From NCBI GenBank assembly GCA_030425685.1, contig JAUIAD010000007.1, positions 1 through 64,000 of the forward strand: DNA of 64,000 nt. Direction: 5' to 3'. This document shows positions 1 to 8,485 of this stretch, piece by piece. The number at the start of each line of letters is the position of its first letter. Positions within the stretch are counted from its first letter, which is position 1. This stretch comes from Gammaproteobacteria bacterium (GTDB lineage Bacteria; Pseudomonadota; Gammaproteobacteria; Coxiellales; Coxiellaceae). The translations under genes and the position numbers were made by a program. The notes beneath the pieces were generated by a model, which searched no databases, was not told the DNA's origin, and was given only the letters and a program-made list of their open reading frames with translations.

Positions 1-220
1 GTTGTATTAAATTAACCTTAAGAAAACATCCCTGCGAAGTGATAAAATGATACGTTCCAAACGTGTATCCCATACTTCTATACAAGCATAAAGTGACTAA
101 CCCTGGCGAAATCTTCCCCTGCAGAGCTGATAGCTGGCTAACTTTTTAAATTTAATATTTAATTAATATTGCTGCTATATAATTTTTTGCAGTTTGCAAA
201 TGAAATAATTAGGAAATAAG

Positions 221-883
221 ATGCGGCCAAAATTCCTACAGTCCTTAACGCTACCGTTAAGCCCTCTTAAAGATAAGAGTGACAAAATAGAGCTTGATGA
301 TAAAAGTGTAGAAAACGTTTATGAGGTTAAAGCTCAGGATGAAATAAATGATTTAGCATCGACCTTTGATGTTTCTTCATTAAAAACACACGCAACAGGA
401 AAACGTCTTGGGCCTTCGCCCACACCCGACTTTATGCTGCCGCAGCTAGCATTAACGCCTCCAATGCCAATTCCCACTTCTGGCAGCAGCGATCAAACGG
501 ATGGAAATGGTGCACCAACTGTAGATGCTACATCAACTGCAAATACCACATCTGCTGCAAGTGCTATAACAGCTGCAGATGACCATAACTATAATAGATC
601 GGATGGTTTGGGTGGTGTTAGTGGTGTCGATGGTTCTTATGATTCTGATGATTCTGATGATGCGTCTGAATCTACTCGTAAAGATAGTACCTCGTCTGGG
701 AGATCAATCTATTCGCCAGCTTCAGAAAATGAATCTAAATTTGCAGCTACTATTTTTAAGAAAAAACGTAAAACGCGTGAAGAGGAGCGTAGAGCTGACG
801 GTGAATTGGCGCAAAGTTATTATGAAGATGCGGGCATCAACCGCCCAGCTTCTACCAAGCAAAGAGTTGCTTACCAGCGTTAA
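221..883 (+). CDS. Orphan low-complexity protein with KKKRK basic cluster
   Basis: I do not recognise a family for this 220-residue protein. The first 75 residues are mixed charged sequence. Residues about 75-165 are Pro, Ser, Thr, Ala and Asp rich, with a run of Ser-Asp-Asp repeats near 140-150, and look disordered. Near residue 181 there is a basic cluster, FKKKRKTREEERR, that fits the monopartite nuclear localisation pattern. There is no signal peptide or membrane segment. The ATG follows AGGAAATAAG, an acceptable ribosome binding site. It is followed 44 bases later by another orphan in the same direction, so the two may be co-transcribed. The composition is typical of secreted effectors of intracellular gammaproteobacteria, but no secretion signal can be proven from sequence. 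Confidence 0.6.
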   Translation: MRPKFLQSLTLPLSPLKDKSDKIELDDKSVENVYEVKAQDEINDLASTFDVSSLKTHATGKRLGPSPTPDFMLPQLALTPPMPIPTSGSSDQTDGNGAPTVDATSTANTTSAASAITAADDHNYNRSDGLGGVSGVDGSYDSDDSDDASESTRKDSTSSGRSIYSPASENESKFAATIFKKKRKTREEERRADGELAQSYYEDAGINRPASTKQRVAYQR

Positions 884-927
884 TACTTACCAGCATCAAC
901 TTAACGTTTTTTCAGGGAGAAAAAGCT

Positions 928-2127
928 TTGAAGATTTTTGTTAAAGCTTTAAAGGGTTTGCGCGCCTTTATCGTGCCAAGTCAGGACTCGATGAGCACCG
1001 AATCGCCGTCAATCTCCTGCGATGATACCAGTCAATATATGCTCTTAATTGAGCGATGGGCAGCAATTCGTGAAAATTTCCGTTTAGTCACTTATCTGCC
1101 TAGCCGTGAGCAAGTCAGTGATGATGACTTTGATCGTGCTGCTAGTAGTTTTTTGAATATTGAGGATGCTGATATTTTAGAAAAGATTGCTAGCTCTGAA
1201 GCTAAATATCAAAAAATCGATAAAAGTTTGCGAAAGACTTATCATGAGATTGAGTTAGTTCATAGCGGGCTCGCGTGTTTATTGGGTGTTCAGAACCAGC
1301 GTGATAAGGATATCGTTAATCAAGTCTGTCAGGTCTTTGCCGCTTACCCAATTTTTTTCTTATCGCCATTTGCTAATAGTTTGCTTTTATCTCGGTTTTT
1401 AAAGCATTTAAAAAAGAATGATAAGCAATTATTTTTAGATTTTAAAAATATTAATGCGTATTGGCATGGCGTTGATGATAGTGTTAAAGGCAAATATATA
1501 AGTTTGGTCAGGCGGCGTGATAACAAGCAAGGTGGTAAGCTATGGAATTTTCTTTATACCAATATTAATATAGCACAGTTTTATTTTGATGAACTTGCCA
1601 TTATTGAATATTTGGCTGCTCTCTATTATAGCTTTGCCGCAAAAGATTTATTTGCTGATTCTTCAGTTCGTAAAGTTGTTCTTGATTTATATAGTATGGA
1701 TGCTGACGAAATTGAGTCTTATATAGAGTCAAAAACGTTGCCGCTGCGCGTGAATAGCGATGGGGAGAAGATGTATTTGGCTGTAAAATTTTTTACTCTG
1801 CCACAAGCAAGATCGGCGCAGTCTCATTATTTTATTGAGTTACTGGGTGCAAAAAAATTCTCAAGAAAAAAATTTGGTATTTATTTTGATGTCTATTCTG
1901 AAGTGGAGAGTTTTTTTGTTAACGCCTCGTTTCGTATAAAAGCATTAGCAACTGAAGCGCAAACCAAGAGAGCTATTGCACCAGTTTCTGCTGCTAGTAT
2001 TTATTCTACACAAAGCAAGGTTACCAAGGTAAAAGTGTGTGATGATGAGGCGGTTGGTGTTAAAAAACAAAAAATTGCTCATCACACTGATGGGGATGCT
2101 TTGGCGCGAAGTGGGGCTCGTTATTAA
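928..2127 (+). CDS. Orphan 399-residue cytosolic-type protein
   Basis: This protein has no family I can name. It is globular and mostly helical in composition (residues about 30-330), with Phe/Tyr-rich hydrophobic stretches such as AAYPIFFLSPFANSLLLSRF but no clear transmembrane domain. The last 60 residues are polar and include a basic KKQKIAHH segment. The TTG start at 928 is chosen because CAGGGAGA lies 7 bases upstream; an in-frame ATG at 991 (residue 22) is the alternative. The neighbour upstream is another orphan in the same orientation and a POT transporter follows. It may be an effector or lineage-specific protein; function unknown. Confidence 0.65.
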   Translation: MKIFVKALKGLRAFIVPSQDSMSTESPSISCDDTSQYMLLIERWAAIRENFRLVTYLPSREQVSDDDFDRAASSFLNIEDADILEKIASSEAKYQKIDKSLRKTYHEIELVHSGLACLLGVQNQRDKDIVNQVCQVFAAYPIFFLSPFANSLLLSRFLKHLKKNDKQLFLDFKNINAYWHGVDDSVKGKYISLVRRRDNKQGGKLWNFLYTNINIAQFYFDELAIIEYLAALYYSFAAKDLFADSSVRKVVLDLYSMDADEIESYIESKTLPLRVNSDGEKMYLAVKFFTLPQARSAQSHYFIELLGAKKFSRKKFGIYFDVYSEVESFFVNASFRIKALATEAQTKRAIAPVSAASIYSTQSKVTKVKVCDDEAVGVKKQKIAHHTDGDALARSGARY

Positions 2128-2175
2128 GTATTTTAATGTGCTAGAATATAGAAAGCTGTTTGCAAGGGATAGGTC

Positions 2176-3618
2176 ATGAAAAATGCAAGTGCTACATTGC
2201 ACTCCTTAACTAATATTCGTCGTAGCTTATACACCATGTGTATGTTGCAAGTTTCTTTCTGGTCTAGCTACGTGATGATTATTGCTTCTTTGGCGCTTTT
2301 TTTTATTAATCATCTACGATTAGGGGAAGATCACTCTTATTTGCTCTTTGGTGTATTTAGTGCGCCGATGTTAGGGTTACCAATTATTGGTGGCTATCTT
2401 GCCGATCGCTTTTTAGGTTTTAAACGCATTTATGTCATAGGCCTTATTGCTCTTGCCATTGGCGGCTTAGGTCTTGGTTATGCTACGCATACCTTTGGTG
2501 TGTATGCGTCGTTAGCAAGCACGGTGGTAGGGTATTGCATCGCTTTGCCATGTTCCTATGGGTTATTAAGCTCGGTTTTTGTTAATGCAGAAGATCAGCG
2601 CACCAAAAGCTTTATGGTTGTTTATGCTTTTGTCAATATTGGTATTGTTCTTGGTGTTGGTGTCGGTGGATATTTAATTCGATTGTGGGGGTATGCTGGG
2701 GTACATTATGTTTCTGGTTTTCTGGCGATAATTGCGTTAGTTATTTTTGCCTTCCGTCATAAATGTTTTTCTAGTGGTGATAAATTTCATTTTAGTGCTG
2801 CTAAGTATGTGATGAGCTTATGCGTGCTCCTGATTATGTATTCTCTTTGTGTTGTCTTTTTTTATTATGCGCATATTGCCAATATTGTTTTTATTGTTGT
2901 TGGTATCAGTGCTATTGCTTGGTTTGCTTATTTTTTAAGGCGGCATAGTGGCAAGCAGCGATTACATTTAATTATATTTTTATTTATTCTTATCTCTTCG
3001 ATAGCGTATTGGGTGTTTTACACGTCTTATGGTTCTGTTATTGAGGTGTTTTTAAATAATAATATTCGCCATAACCTCTTTGGTTTGAATATGCCGGTTA
3101 TTAGTCTATTGATGTTTTATGCTGTATTCGTCGTTATTTTTAGTATTCTTTTGCGTGGTTATATGCAGCATAGACAATCTATCAAGCATCCTAGTTGGGT
3201 GTTGGTTAACGTCAGCATCGGTACAAGCTTGCTAGGGGTTGGTTTTTGTGTATTGGCCTTGGCTTGTGCTTTCTTTGCTTTTAATGGCTATATCGCCATA
3301 TATTGGTTTTTGTTTTATTGTTTGTGTTTAGGTTTGAGTGATGCATTTATTAATCCTGTTGTTCTTAGTATGATTGGACTGTTTTCGGCGCCAGGGGAGG
3401 AAGGTTTTCTCCAAGGTGTGTGGCAGTTTTACCTAGGGATGATACAAGCGTTATCTGCTTTTGTTGCTATTTATACGACAAAGGGGATGTCTAATATTGC
3501 GGTGGAAAGAATTCCTATCTATGCTAAGAAGTTTTTTTCCTATGGGGTGATATTACTTGTCGTTGCGCTGCTTACTTATTCGTTGCTGAAATTGTGTTTG
3601 TTTAAGCGGAAAGGTTAA
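2176..3618 (+). CDS. POT/PTR2-family proton-dependent peptide transporter
   Basis: This is a 480-residue inner-membrane protein with about 12-14 hydrophobic helices, consistent with the proton-dependent oligopeptide transporter branch of the major facilitator superfamily. Near residue 72 the sequence GGYLADRFLGFKRIYVIG matches the first PTR2 signature region (GGxxAD followed by G and a basic residue between helices 2 and 3). Members import di- and tripeptides, and sometimes nitrate or amino acids, using the proton gradient. The helical bundle continues through to about residue 470 and ends with a short basic tail LFKRKG. The start ATG follows AAGGGATAGGTC. Peptide uptake fits a host-dependent, amino-acid-consuming bacterium. 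The precise substrate cannot be read from the sequence. Confidence 0.8.
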   Translation: MKNASATLHSLTNIRRSLYTMCMLQVSFWSSYVMIIASLALFFINHLRLGEDHSYLLFGVFSAPMLGLPIIGGYLADRFLGFKRIYVIGLIALAIGGLGLGYATHTFGVYASLASTVVGYCIALPCSYGLLSSVFVNAEDQRTKSFMVVYAFVNIGIVLGVGVGGYLIRLWGYAGVHYVSGFLAIIALVIFAFRHKCFSSGDKFHFSAAKYVMSLCVLLIMYSLCVVFFYYAHIANIVFIVVGISAIAWFAYFLRRHSGKQRLHLIIFLFILISSIAYWVFYTSYGSVIEVFLNNNIRHNLFGLNMPVISLLMFYAVFVVIFSILLRGYMQHRQSIKHPSWVLVNVSIGTSLLGVGFCVLALACAFFAFNGYIAIYWFLFYCLCLGLSDAFINPVVLSMIGLFSAPGEEGFLQGVWQFYLGMIQALSAFVAIYTTKGMSNIAVERIPIYAKKFFSYGVILLVVALLTYSLLKLCLFKRKG

Positions 3619-3673
3619 GATTATTTGTTCTTATGACAAGGCTTTTGTTGATTGCTGTTGAAGTGGCTCATTT

Positions 3674-3749
3674 GTTCGTAGGGGCTGTGCCTGTAATACT
3701 CTGGTAGCAGCAAACCTTTGCGGGCGCAGCATGCTGCGCCCCTACGAAC
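3674..3749. repeat. 76-bp palindromic element, repeat family A, with 12-bp terminal inverted repeats
   Basis: The element begins GTTCGTAGGGGC and ends with its exact reverse complement GCCCCTACGAAC. Its right half contains the palindrome GGCGCAGCATGCTGCGCC. The same core recurs at 15870-15893, 17440-17463 and 40176-40203. It overlaps the end of the neighbouring minus-strand gene and supplies that gene's TAG stop codon (3742-3744). It looks like a small non-coding mobile palindrome (REP or MITE-like). Confidence 0.8.
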
Positions 3750-5538
3750 TTTTGTTGGTAATTATGTTTATTGTCAGCGACGAAATTTTTGGTTTTGGTA
3801 GCAAGCTGATATTCTGCTCTTCGCAAAGCAATTGCACTGCTTCATTGTCGTAATGATTTGTTACCAATATGGCTTCTTTTTGCAGTCCTAATTCGCGAAT
3901 GTAATCGATACCCAGTAATGGACTGCCTTTGATATCATAGTCAATTAAGACTAGTTTTTTTGTTTTGATAGATGATTTAGCAGTGAAAAAATCGTTTTCA
4001 GTATAGCAATGATGCACTTGAATGTTATATTGACTTAGCGCAGATTTCTTAAATAAGGCGTCCCAGGTTGTATGGTATATTTCTTCATCGTCAAAAATTA
4101 TAATGTCGGTGTTTTCTTCTATAGCAAGTGTATCGACATATTGATAGGGTTTTCTTTCAATTTCGCCCTCATTGTAAGGCATGTCTGATTTTTTTTGTAA
4201 TGCGAGTAAACTCGTTACATTCGTTTTAATATCGCTTAATGATTGTTCGTAAATATTCTTTTGTGGTTCTTCTAATTGCTTCTCAATAGATTTTGAGAGG
4301 ATATTTAAAACAGTTAACGGTGTTCTAATATCGTGTGCTGCGCGTGTAGCAATTGCAAAAAGATTCTTTTGCCGCTCTTCTTTCTTTTTTAGGCTGTTGA
4401 TCCTATTTGTTAAATAGTTCGCTACTTTGTCAAGTTCATCAAAATACAATGTCTTTTTGTTGCTTATTTCGGAGTCACCTATATTGTTAAACTGTTTCAT
4501 GATGCCTTTAGTAATGCTGTAATCTTTGGTGAAAATATTGGATAGCAACATCGCGAATAAAGAAAGTATAGAGACAAAGGGGATTAAGATGGTGATATTA
4601 ACATCAAAAATAATCCATGAGTATTGAAATAATTTGTGATCTAAAAAACTATAAATACCTAGCAATAGGAAAAACGATAATGACACGCTATTACCCCAGT
4701 AAATAATTTGTGAGCGCGTGGTATCGACTGGATAAAATATGCCTTTTACGTACATCTCCTTATCCAAATAGAATTTTATAACGGCATAAAGAATAAAGAT
4801 ATGCGACAGAATTAGTATTAAGTATGCTGGGTTATTTAAGGAAAAGAGTGGTTGAATAAAGATATATTTCATTGTTAATGAGTTTGCAATAATATTAAGT
4901 AGATATCCCATCAACAAAAATAGCAGTTGACGTTGTCGGATAACAGGCAAGCAAAAAAGAAGGACGATAAATAAAAGTAAGTTTTGGTAAGACCGGATAA
5001 CAGCCCAAATCGTGTGGGAAGTATCAGTATGCAGCATATAAGGAGAAATCTGCACGAAAATTAGTGAGAATATGATGGCTAATACTGATGGTGAGAATGA
5101 TAGTAGTATATGTTTTTTTCTTTTCGACTTAAGCAAAATTTGTATAGCGAGATATAGCCAAGCAGCAATTTGAAAACAATATTCAACAGTATAAAATAAA
5201 TGGCGCAACAAAATGATATGATTAGGCGGTTTTGGTATTGAAAGCGATGGGTATTTGGTTTTAAGTATCAATTGAATAATGCTAAAAATGGCGCCTATGG
5301 AAATTAACACAAAGAATATCTTCCACATTTTATTGGCTTTGCTGCTGTTTAAGAAACAGAAGACAATAAAGACAACTTCTGAAGCTATAACAACTGATTG
5401 GTTGATAACGTAAGTGTAGGTTTTCGAGTAAGCTAAGAAATAAAATAAGCTGTAGAGTAGAAGATAGTACAGTATAAATAATACGCCAATAATAATAACC
5501 TGTCGTAACAAGGTGTTTTTCATTTTTATATTAGTCAT
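3742..5538 (-). CDS. Membrane HisKA-receiver protein lacking the ATPase domain (split kinase, acceptor half)
   Basis: This 598-residue protein has about 8-10 membrane helices (residues 10-350), then a dimerisation/phospho-acceptor segment with an intact H-box, AAHDIRTPL, His at residue 402. After only about 30 linker residues a receiver domain follows: acidic pair D483/D484 (IIIFDDEE), phospho-acceptor D533 (VLIDYD), T560 and K582 (LLPKP). No N, G1 or G2 box is present and there is no room for a HATPase domain. It therefore cannot bind ATP as a normal kinase. It is translated directly after, and overlaps by 8 bases, a paralogue that has the ATPase domain but lacks the His. The two are expected to form a heterodimer in the inner membrane, with the partner phosphorylating His402 and the phosphoryl group then moving to D533 or the adjacent regulator. 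Its stop codon lies in a palindromic repeat. Confidence 0.85.
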   Translation of the reverse strand: MTNIKMKNTLLRQVIIIGVLFILYYLLLYSLFYFLAYSKTYTYVINQSVVIASEVVFIVFCFLNSSKANKMWKIFFVLISIGAIFSIIQLILKTKYPSLSIPKPPNHIILLRHLFYTVEYCFQIAAWLYLAIQILLKSKRKKHILLSFSPSVLAIIFSLIFVQISPYMLHTDTSHTIWAVIRSYQNLLLFIVLLFCLPVIRQRQLLFLLMGYLLNIIANSLTMKYIFIQPLFSLNNPAYLILILSHIFILYAVIKFYLDKEMYVKGIFYPVDTTRSQIIYWGNSVSLSFFLLLGIYSFLDHKLFQYSWIIFDVNITILIPFVSILSLFAMLLSNIFTKDYSITKGIMKQFNNIGDSEISNKKTLYFDELDKVANYLTNRINSLKKKEERQKNLFAIATRAAHDIRTPLTVLNILSKSIEKQLEEPQKNIYEQSLSDIKTNVTSLLALQKKSDMPYNEGEIERKPYQYVDTLAIEENTDIIIFDDEEIYHTTWDALFKKSALSQYNIQVHHCYTENDFFTAKSSIKTKKLVLIDYDIKGSPLLGIDYIRELGLQKEAILVTNHYDNEAVQLLCEEQNISLLPKPKISSLTINIITNKSS

Positions 5539-7432
5539 TATTCTGCTTCTTGTTGCTCTCTATATTGGTAGGAATATAAATTTGAAATCTAGTCCCTTGA
5601 CCTATTGTTGAATCGATTATGCATTGACCTCTCCATTCGCGCACTTTGTCAATTACATAGCGAAGTCCAAGACCATAACCATGATGTTTAGTGGATTTGC
5701 TTTTTCCTTTTAAAATGGAGTTAATCTGTTTTTTTGACATACCAATACCATTGTCAGTGATGGTCAAAATAAAATATTCTTCCACATTATCAAGATTTAA
5801 TGAACAGGTGATTTCTTTGCTTTTCTGCGTAGCCTCCACGGCATTGTTAATTAAGTTTGAGCAAACACGGTAGAAGTCTGTTTCATTAATATTGCTAACA
5901 CTTGTGCGAGTCTCTTCTGTGATCTCTGTAGCTATGGTAAGGTCTTCTGCTTTATATTGCAGTTTTTTCTCGTTAATAATTTTTTGAAATATGATTCCGA
6001 GATGTAAATGTTTATCGCAGCTCTTACTGGGTTCATGGGGATGTTGTGCCGATCGTTCTAGTACAAGAAAGTCTTCACTTATTTTCTCAATTTGATTGAG
6101 AGCACTTTTATATATGTTTCGCTGGTTTTCAGTTAAGGTTACTTCGATATCCTGTGACAGTTTTGCCAGCGAGCCTAAGGGCTTTTCAAAATTATAACTA
6201 ATTTCCTTTGTTAGATTGAATAGCTTGCTTTCATACGCTTGTTGCTTAGCAAAGGAGGTGATTTGAAATTTTAAAAACTTAGCAAGTTCATGGGTTTCCT
6301 TAAAAAACATCTTTTCGTTTTTCATGATGCTTGCTTTGTTTTTCTTCGGCACTGATGTGCTAAGCTGACGAATGATGGTGAAATCATGCGAAAAGAGTTG
6401 TGCGAAAATAGGTGTTAAAATTGATAGCAAGCTAATAAATAATATATATCCGGAGAAATTCATATAAAATATTAATTGCGTAGCATGAACAGCTGGTAGT
6501 AAAACAAAATAGCGACTAATAATGAGTAAGAAGAGTAAAGAAACAATGCTATTACTCCAATAACTAATTTGCGCATGGGTGTTGTTGACTGGGTAAAACC
6601 AATCATTGCTTTTAGTATTTTCTTTTTTGCTTAAAGAAAATAGGGCGCAGATTAATAAGATATTACCACTAATCCAGAAAAAGACGCCGGGCCTAACGGT
6701 GGTAAAGTAAGGAATGGCATAGGCTAACCGTTCACCAAAAATATTGGCGATGGTTATTAATAAATAGGCAGTTGTAAATAATTGAATCGCTTTATTTTTA
6801 GCGATAGGTAAACAATAAATTAAAAATAGCACTAATAGCATATCCTGTAAGGCAGTAATAAACTGCCAAAATGGTAAGTAGCGAACGAGGTGGTGTTGGT
6901 GATAAGGCCAGGTAATGCAGGCCATGACAAGTAAGATAGTCACAACCGTCGGTAGTGTTGGCGCTAGCATACGAAAGTTAGGTTTTACCTGGATAAATGC
7001 CATGATAAAAAATAAGCCTATGTAAAAAGGTCGAATGCTATAGTAGATGCTTTCAATGGCGCTGGTGGGTAACTGGCTCAGGTGGATCAGTATATTTGGC
7101 TGATGAATAAATACACCCATTAATTTGATAGCAATAAGCAATTGTGAAATAGCTTCAACGGTAATCAGCATAAATACAAACCGCCATTTGCTAGGTATCG
7201 AGACGCTCACTTTAATGGCTAAAATAAGAATGATAAGATCAAATAGTATTTCTAGTATTAAACTACTGCCTGGAATAGCTACACTCGTAGCGCCTAATTG
7301 ACTCAATAAATAAATAGCTAGCATTAAAAGCGTTGAAAAGAAGGCAGCCCATGCAAAGTATTTCCATAGTGAGTCTGCACGGAAAATAGGGTAATGTTTG
7401 AAAATTTTATCCCACATTAATTGATAATACAT
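5531..7432 (-). CDS. Membrane sensor kinase with HATPase domain but no phospho-acceptor His (split kinase, catalytic half)
   Basis: This is a 633-residue inner-membrane protein with about 8-10 helices over residues 20-360, resembling its downstream neighbour (both share a FYPV-x-x-T-x-x-Q-I-x-YW-x-NS motif near the last helices). The H-box position reads ISYNFEKPL, so the usual His is replaced by Tyr (residue 413). The C-terminal HATPase_c domain is complete: N box NLINNAVEAT (about 526-535), G1 box DNGIGM (560-565) and G2 box GYGLGL (585-590). As a lone protein it should not autophosphorylate on His; together with its neighbour it can act as the ATP-using subunit. It is the first gene of the pair, transcribed away from the OmpR-type regulator at 7576. 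The ligand sensed by the membrane region is unknown. Confidence 0.88.
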   Translation of the reverse strand: MYYQLMWDKIFKHYPIFRADSLWKYFAWAAFFSTLLMLAIYLLSQLGATSVAIPGSSLILEILFDLIILILAIKVSVSIPSKWRFVFMLITVEAISQLLIAIKLMGVFIHQPNILIHLSQLPTSAIESIYYSIRPFYIGLFFIMAFIQVKPNFRMLAPTLPTVVTILLVMACITWPYHQHHLVRYLPFWQFITALQDMLLVLFLIYCLPIAKNKAIQLFTTAYLLITIANIFGERLAYAIPYFTTVRPGVFFWISGNILLICALFSLSKKENTKSNDWFYPVNNTHAQISYWSNSIVSLLFLLIISRYFVLLPAVHATQLIFYMNFSGYILFISLLSILTPIFAQLFSHDFTIIRQLSTSVPKKNKASIMKNEKMFFKETHELAKFLKFQITSFAKQQAYESKLFNLTKEISYNFEKPLGSLAKLSQDIEVTLTENQRNIYKSALNQIEKISEDFLVLERSAQHPHEPSKSCDKHLHLGIIFQKIINEKKLQYKAEDLTIATEITEETRTSVSNINETDFYRVCSNLINNAVEATQKSKEITCSLNLDNVEEYFILTITDNGIGMSKKQINSILKGKSKSTKHHGYGLGLRYVIDKVREWRGQCIIDSTIGQGTRFQIYIPTNIESNKKQNND

Positions 7433-7542
7433 TTTTTCTTTTTTTATATCAATTAGATATGTTTAATCTGCGACACCTTCTGGCAATATTTGCGCAGATT
7501 TTATTATCTATGGCTGGAGCTGAATATCTCTCTGCTATCCGT

Positions 7543-7548
7543 TATAAT
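7543..7548 (+). promoter_or_regulatory. Putative -10 box for the response regulator
   Basis: A perfect TATAAT hexamer lies 28 bases before the GTG at 7576, inside the divergent gap between the kinase pair and the regulator. The -35 region is poor. Transcription from here would begin near 7555, after the upstream in-frame ATG at 7459, which supports the GTG start. Confidence 0.4.
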
Positions 7549-7575
7549 TTTAATAATAGTAGGGGAGTATCTATT

Positions 7576-8316
7576 GTGAGCAAGCACATTCTCATTATTG
7601 AAGATGATAAGAACCTGGTTGACCTTTTAATGGTTGTATTAATGGATGAGGGTTATTCTGTTGCGGTGACGGCTACACCCGATGGTTGCGATGAACAGAT
7701 CCAACAAACGCCTCCTGACCTTATTATTTTAGATATTAATTTAAATCTTGAAGGCATTGATGGCCTTGATTTATGCCGTCGGTTACGGAAAAAGCTGTCA
7801 ACGCCGATTATTATTTTGTCGGGTTCAAGTGCCGATGCGGATAAAGTGCTTGCTTTAAAATTAGGTGCCAATAACTATTTAACAAAGCCAATTAGTCCGC
7901 GTGTTTTATTGTCTTTTATCGAAACTACATTTAACCCACCTAGTCAGCCAGAAGAGGTTTATAGCGAGAAAGAGGAAGCTATTAAATCGGTTTTTACTAC
8001 GTTGAACTTTGAGCAGTTTTCCTTAAATTTAGATCAGCATACTTTAAGTGATAAGAGTGGCAAAGTTATTCCTATTACGCCGTCTGAATTTTCTATATTG
8101 CGCGCATTTGCGCTGCACCCTAATCGTGTGCTTTCTCGTGAACAGCTTTTAGATCTTACCGGTGGTAGTGAGATCTATGAGCGTACTATTGATCGTTTTA
8201 TTAGTCGTCTGCGAAAAAAAATTGAAAAAGATCATAAGAATCCTGTGCTGTTAAAATCCGTCTATGGTAGTGGTTATATTTTTAATGCAGATGTTGTTAA
8301 GAAGCAATCTCAGTAA
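7576..8316 (+). CDS. OmpR/PhoB-family response regulator
   Basis: This 246-residue protein has an N-terminal receiver domain (residues 3-118) with acidic pocket E9/D10/D11, phospho-acceptor D53 (LIILDINL), S82 (IILSG) and K104 (LTKPI), then a C-terminal winged-helix DNA-binding domain (about 145-240) with the family's ERTIDRFISRLRKKI and YGSGYIF elements. The start is set at GTG 7576 because AGGGGAG lies 8 bases upstream and the protein then begins right at the receiver domain; the longer reading from 7459 adds 39 residues that do not belong to the fold. It is divergent from the split kinase pair and is the natural output of that system: a transcription factor controlled by phosphorylation. 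Confidence 0.9.
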   Translation: MSKHILIIEDDKNLVDLLMVVLMDEGYSVAVTATPDGCDEQIQQTPPDLIILDINLNLEGIDGLDLCRRLRKKLSTPIIILSGSSADADKVLALKLGANNYLTKPISPRVLLSFIETTFNPPSQPEEVYSEKEEAIKSVFTTLNFEQFSLNLDQHTLSDKSGKVIPITPSEFSILRAFALHPNRVLSREQLLDLTGGSEIYERTIDRFISRLRKKIEKDHKNPVLLKSVYGSGYIFNADVVKKQSQ

Positions 8317-8341
8317 ATCAATGGGCTAGTAGAGTAACTGG

Positions 8342-8433
8342 ATCCCGCATTAAGTGCGGGATGACAGTGCCTTTTTGGGATGACAGTGGCTTCTCAGTCA
8401 TCCCGGGCAAGTTCGAAGAACGCGCTCCGGGAT
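8342..8433. repeat. Two adjacent hairpin repeats (ATCCCG family)
   Basis: ATCCCGCA-TTAAG-TGCGGGAT at 8342-8362 is a perfect 8-bp stem. A second stem pairs ATCCCGG (8400-8406) with CCGGGAT (8427-8433). Between them GGGATGACAGTG recurs. The first hairpin could also terminate the regulator transcript, since CTTTTT follows shortly after. Confidence 0.65.
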
Positions 8434-8485
8434 TTAGGGTGGTAAATGCTTCCATGATAGAATGCAGGATAACAGCGTGTTTGGT

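Noticed and set aside
579-944. Overlapping plus-strand frame within the first orphan gene
   Set aside because: It lacks a start site and overlaps the better supported frame at 221-883; its hydrophobic repeats are the shifted reading of Asp/Ser codons.
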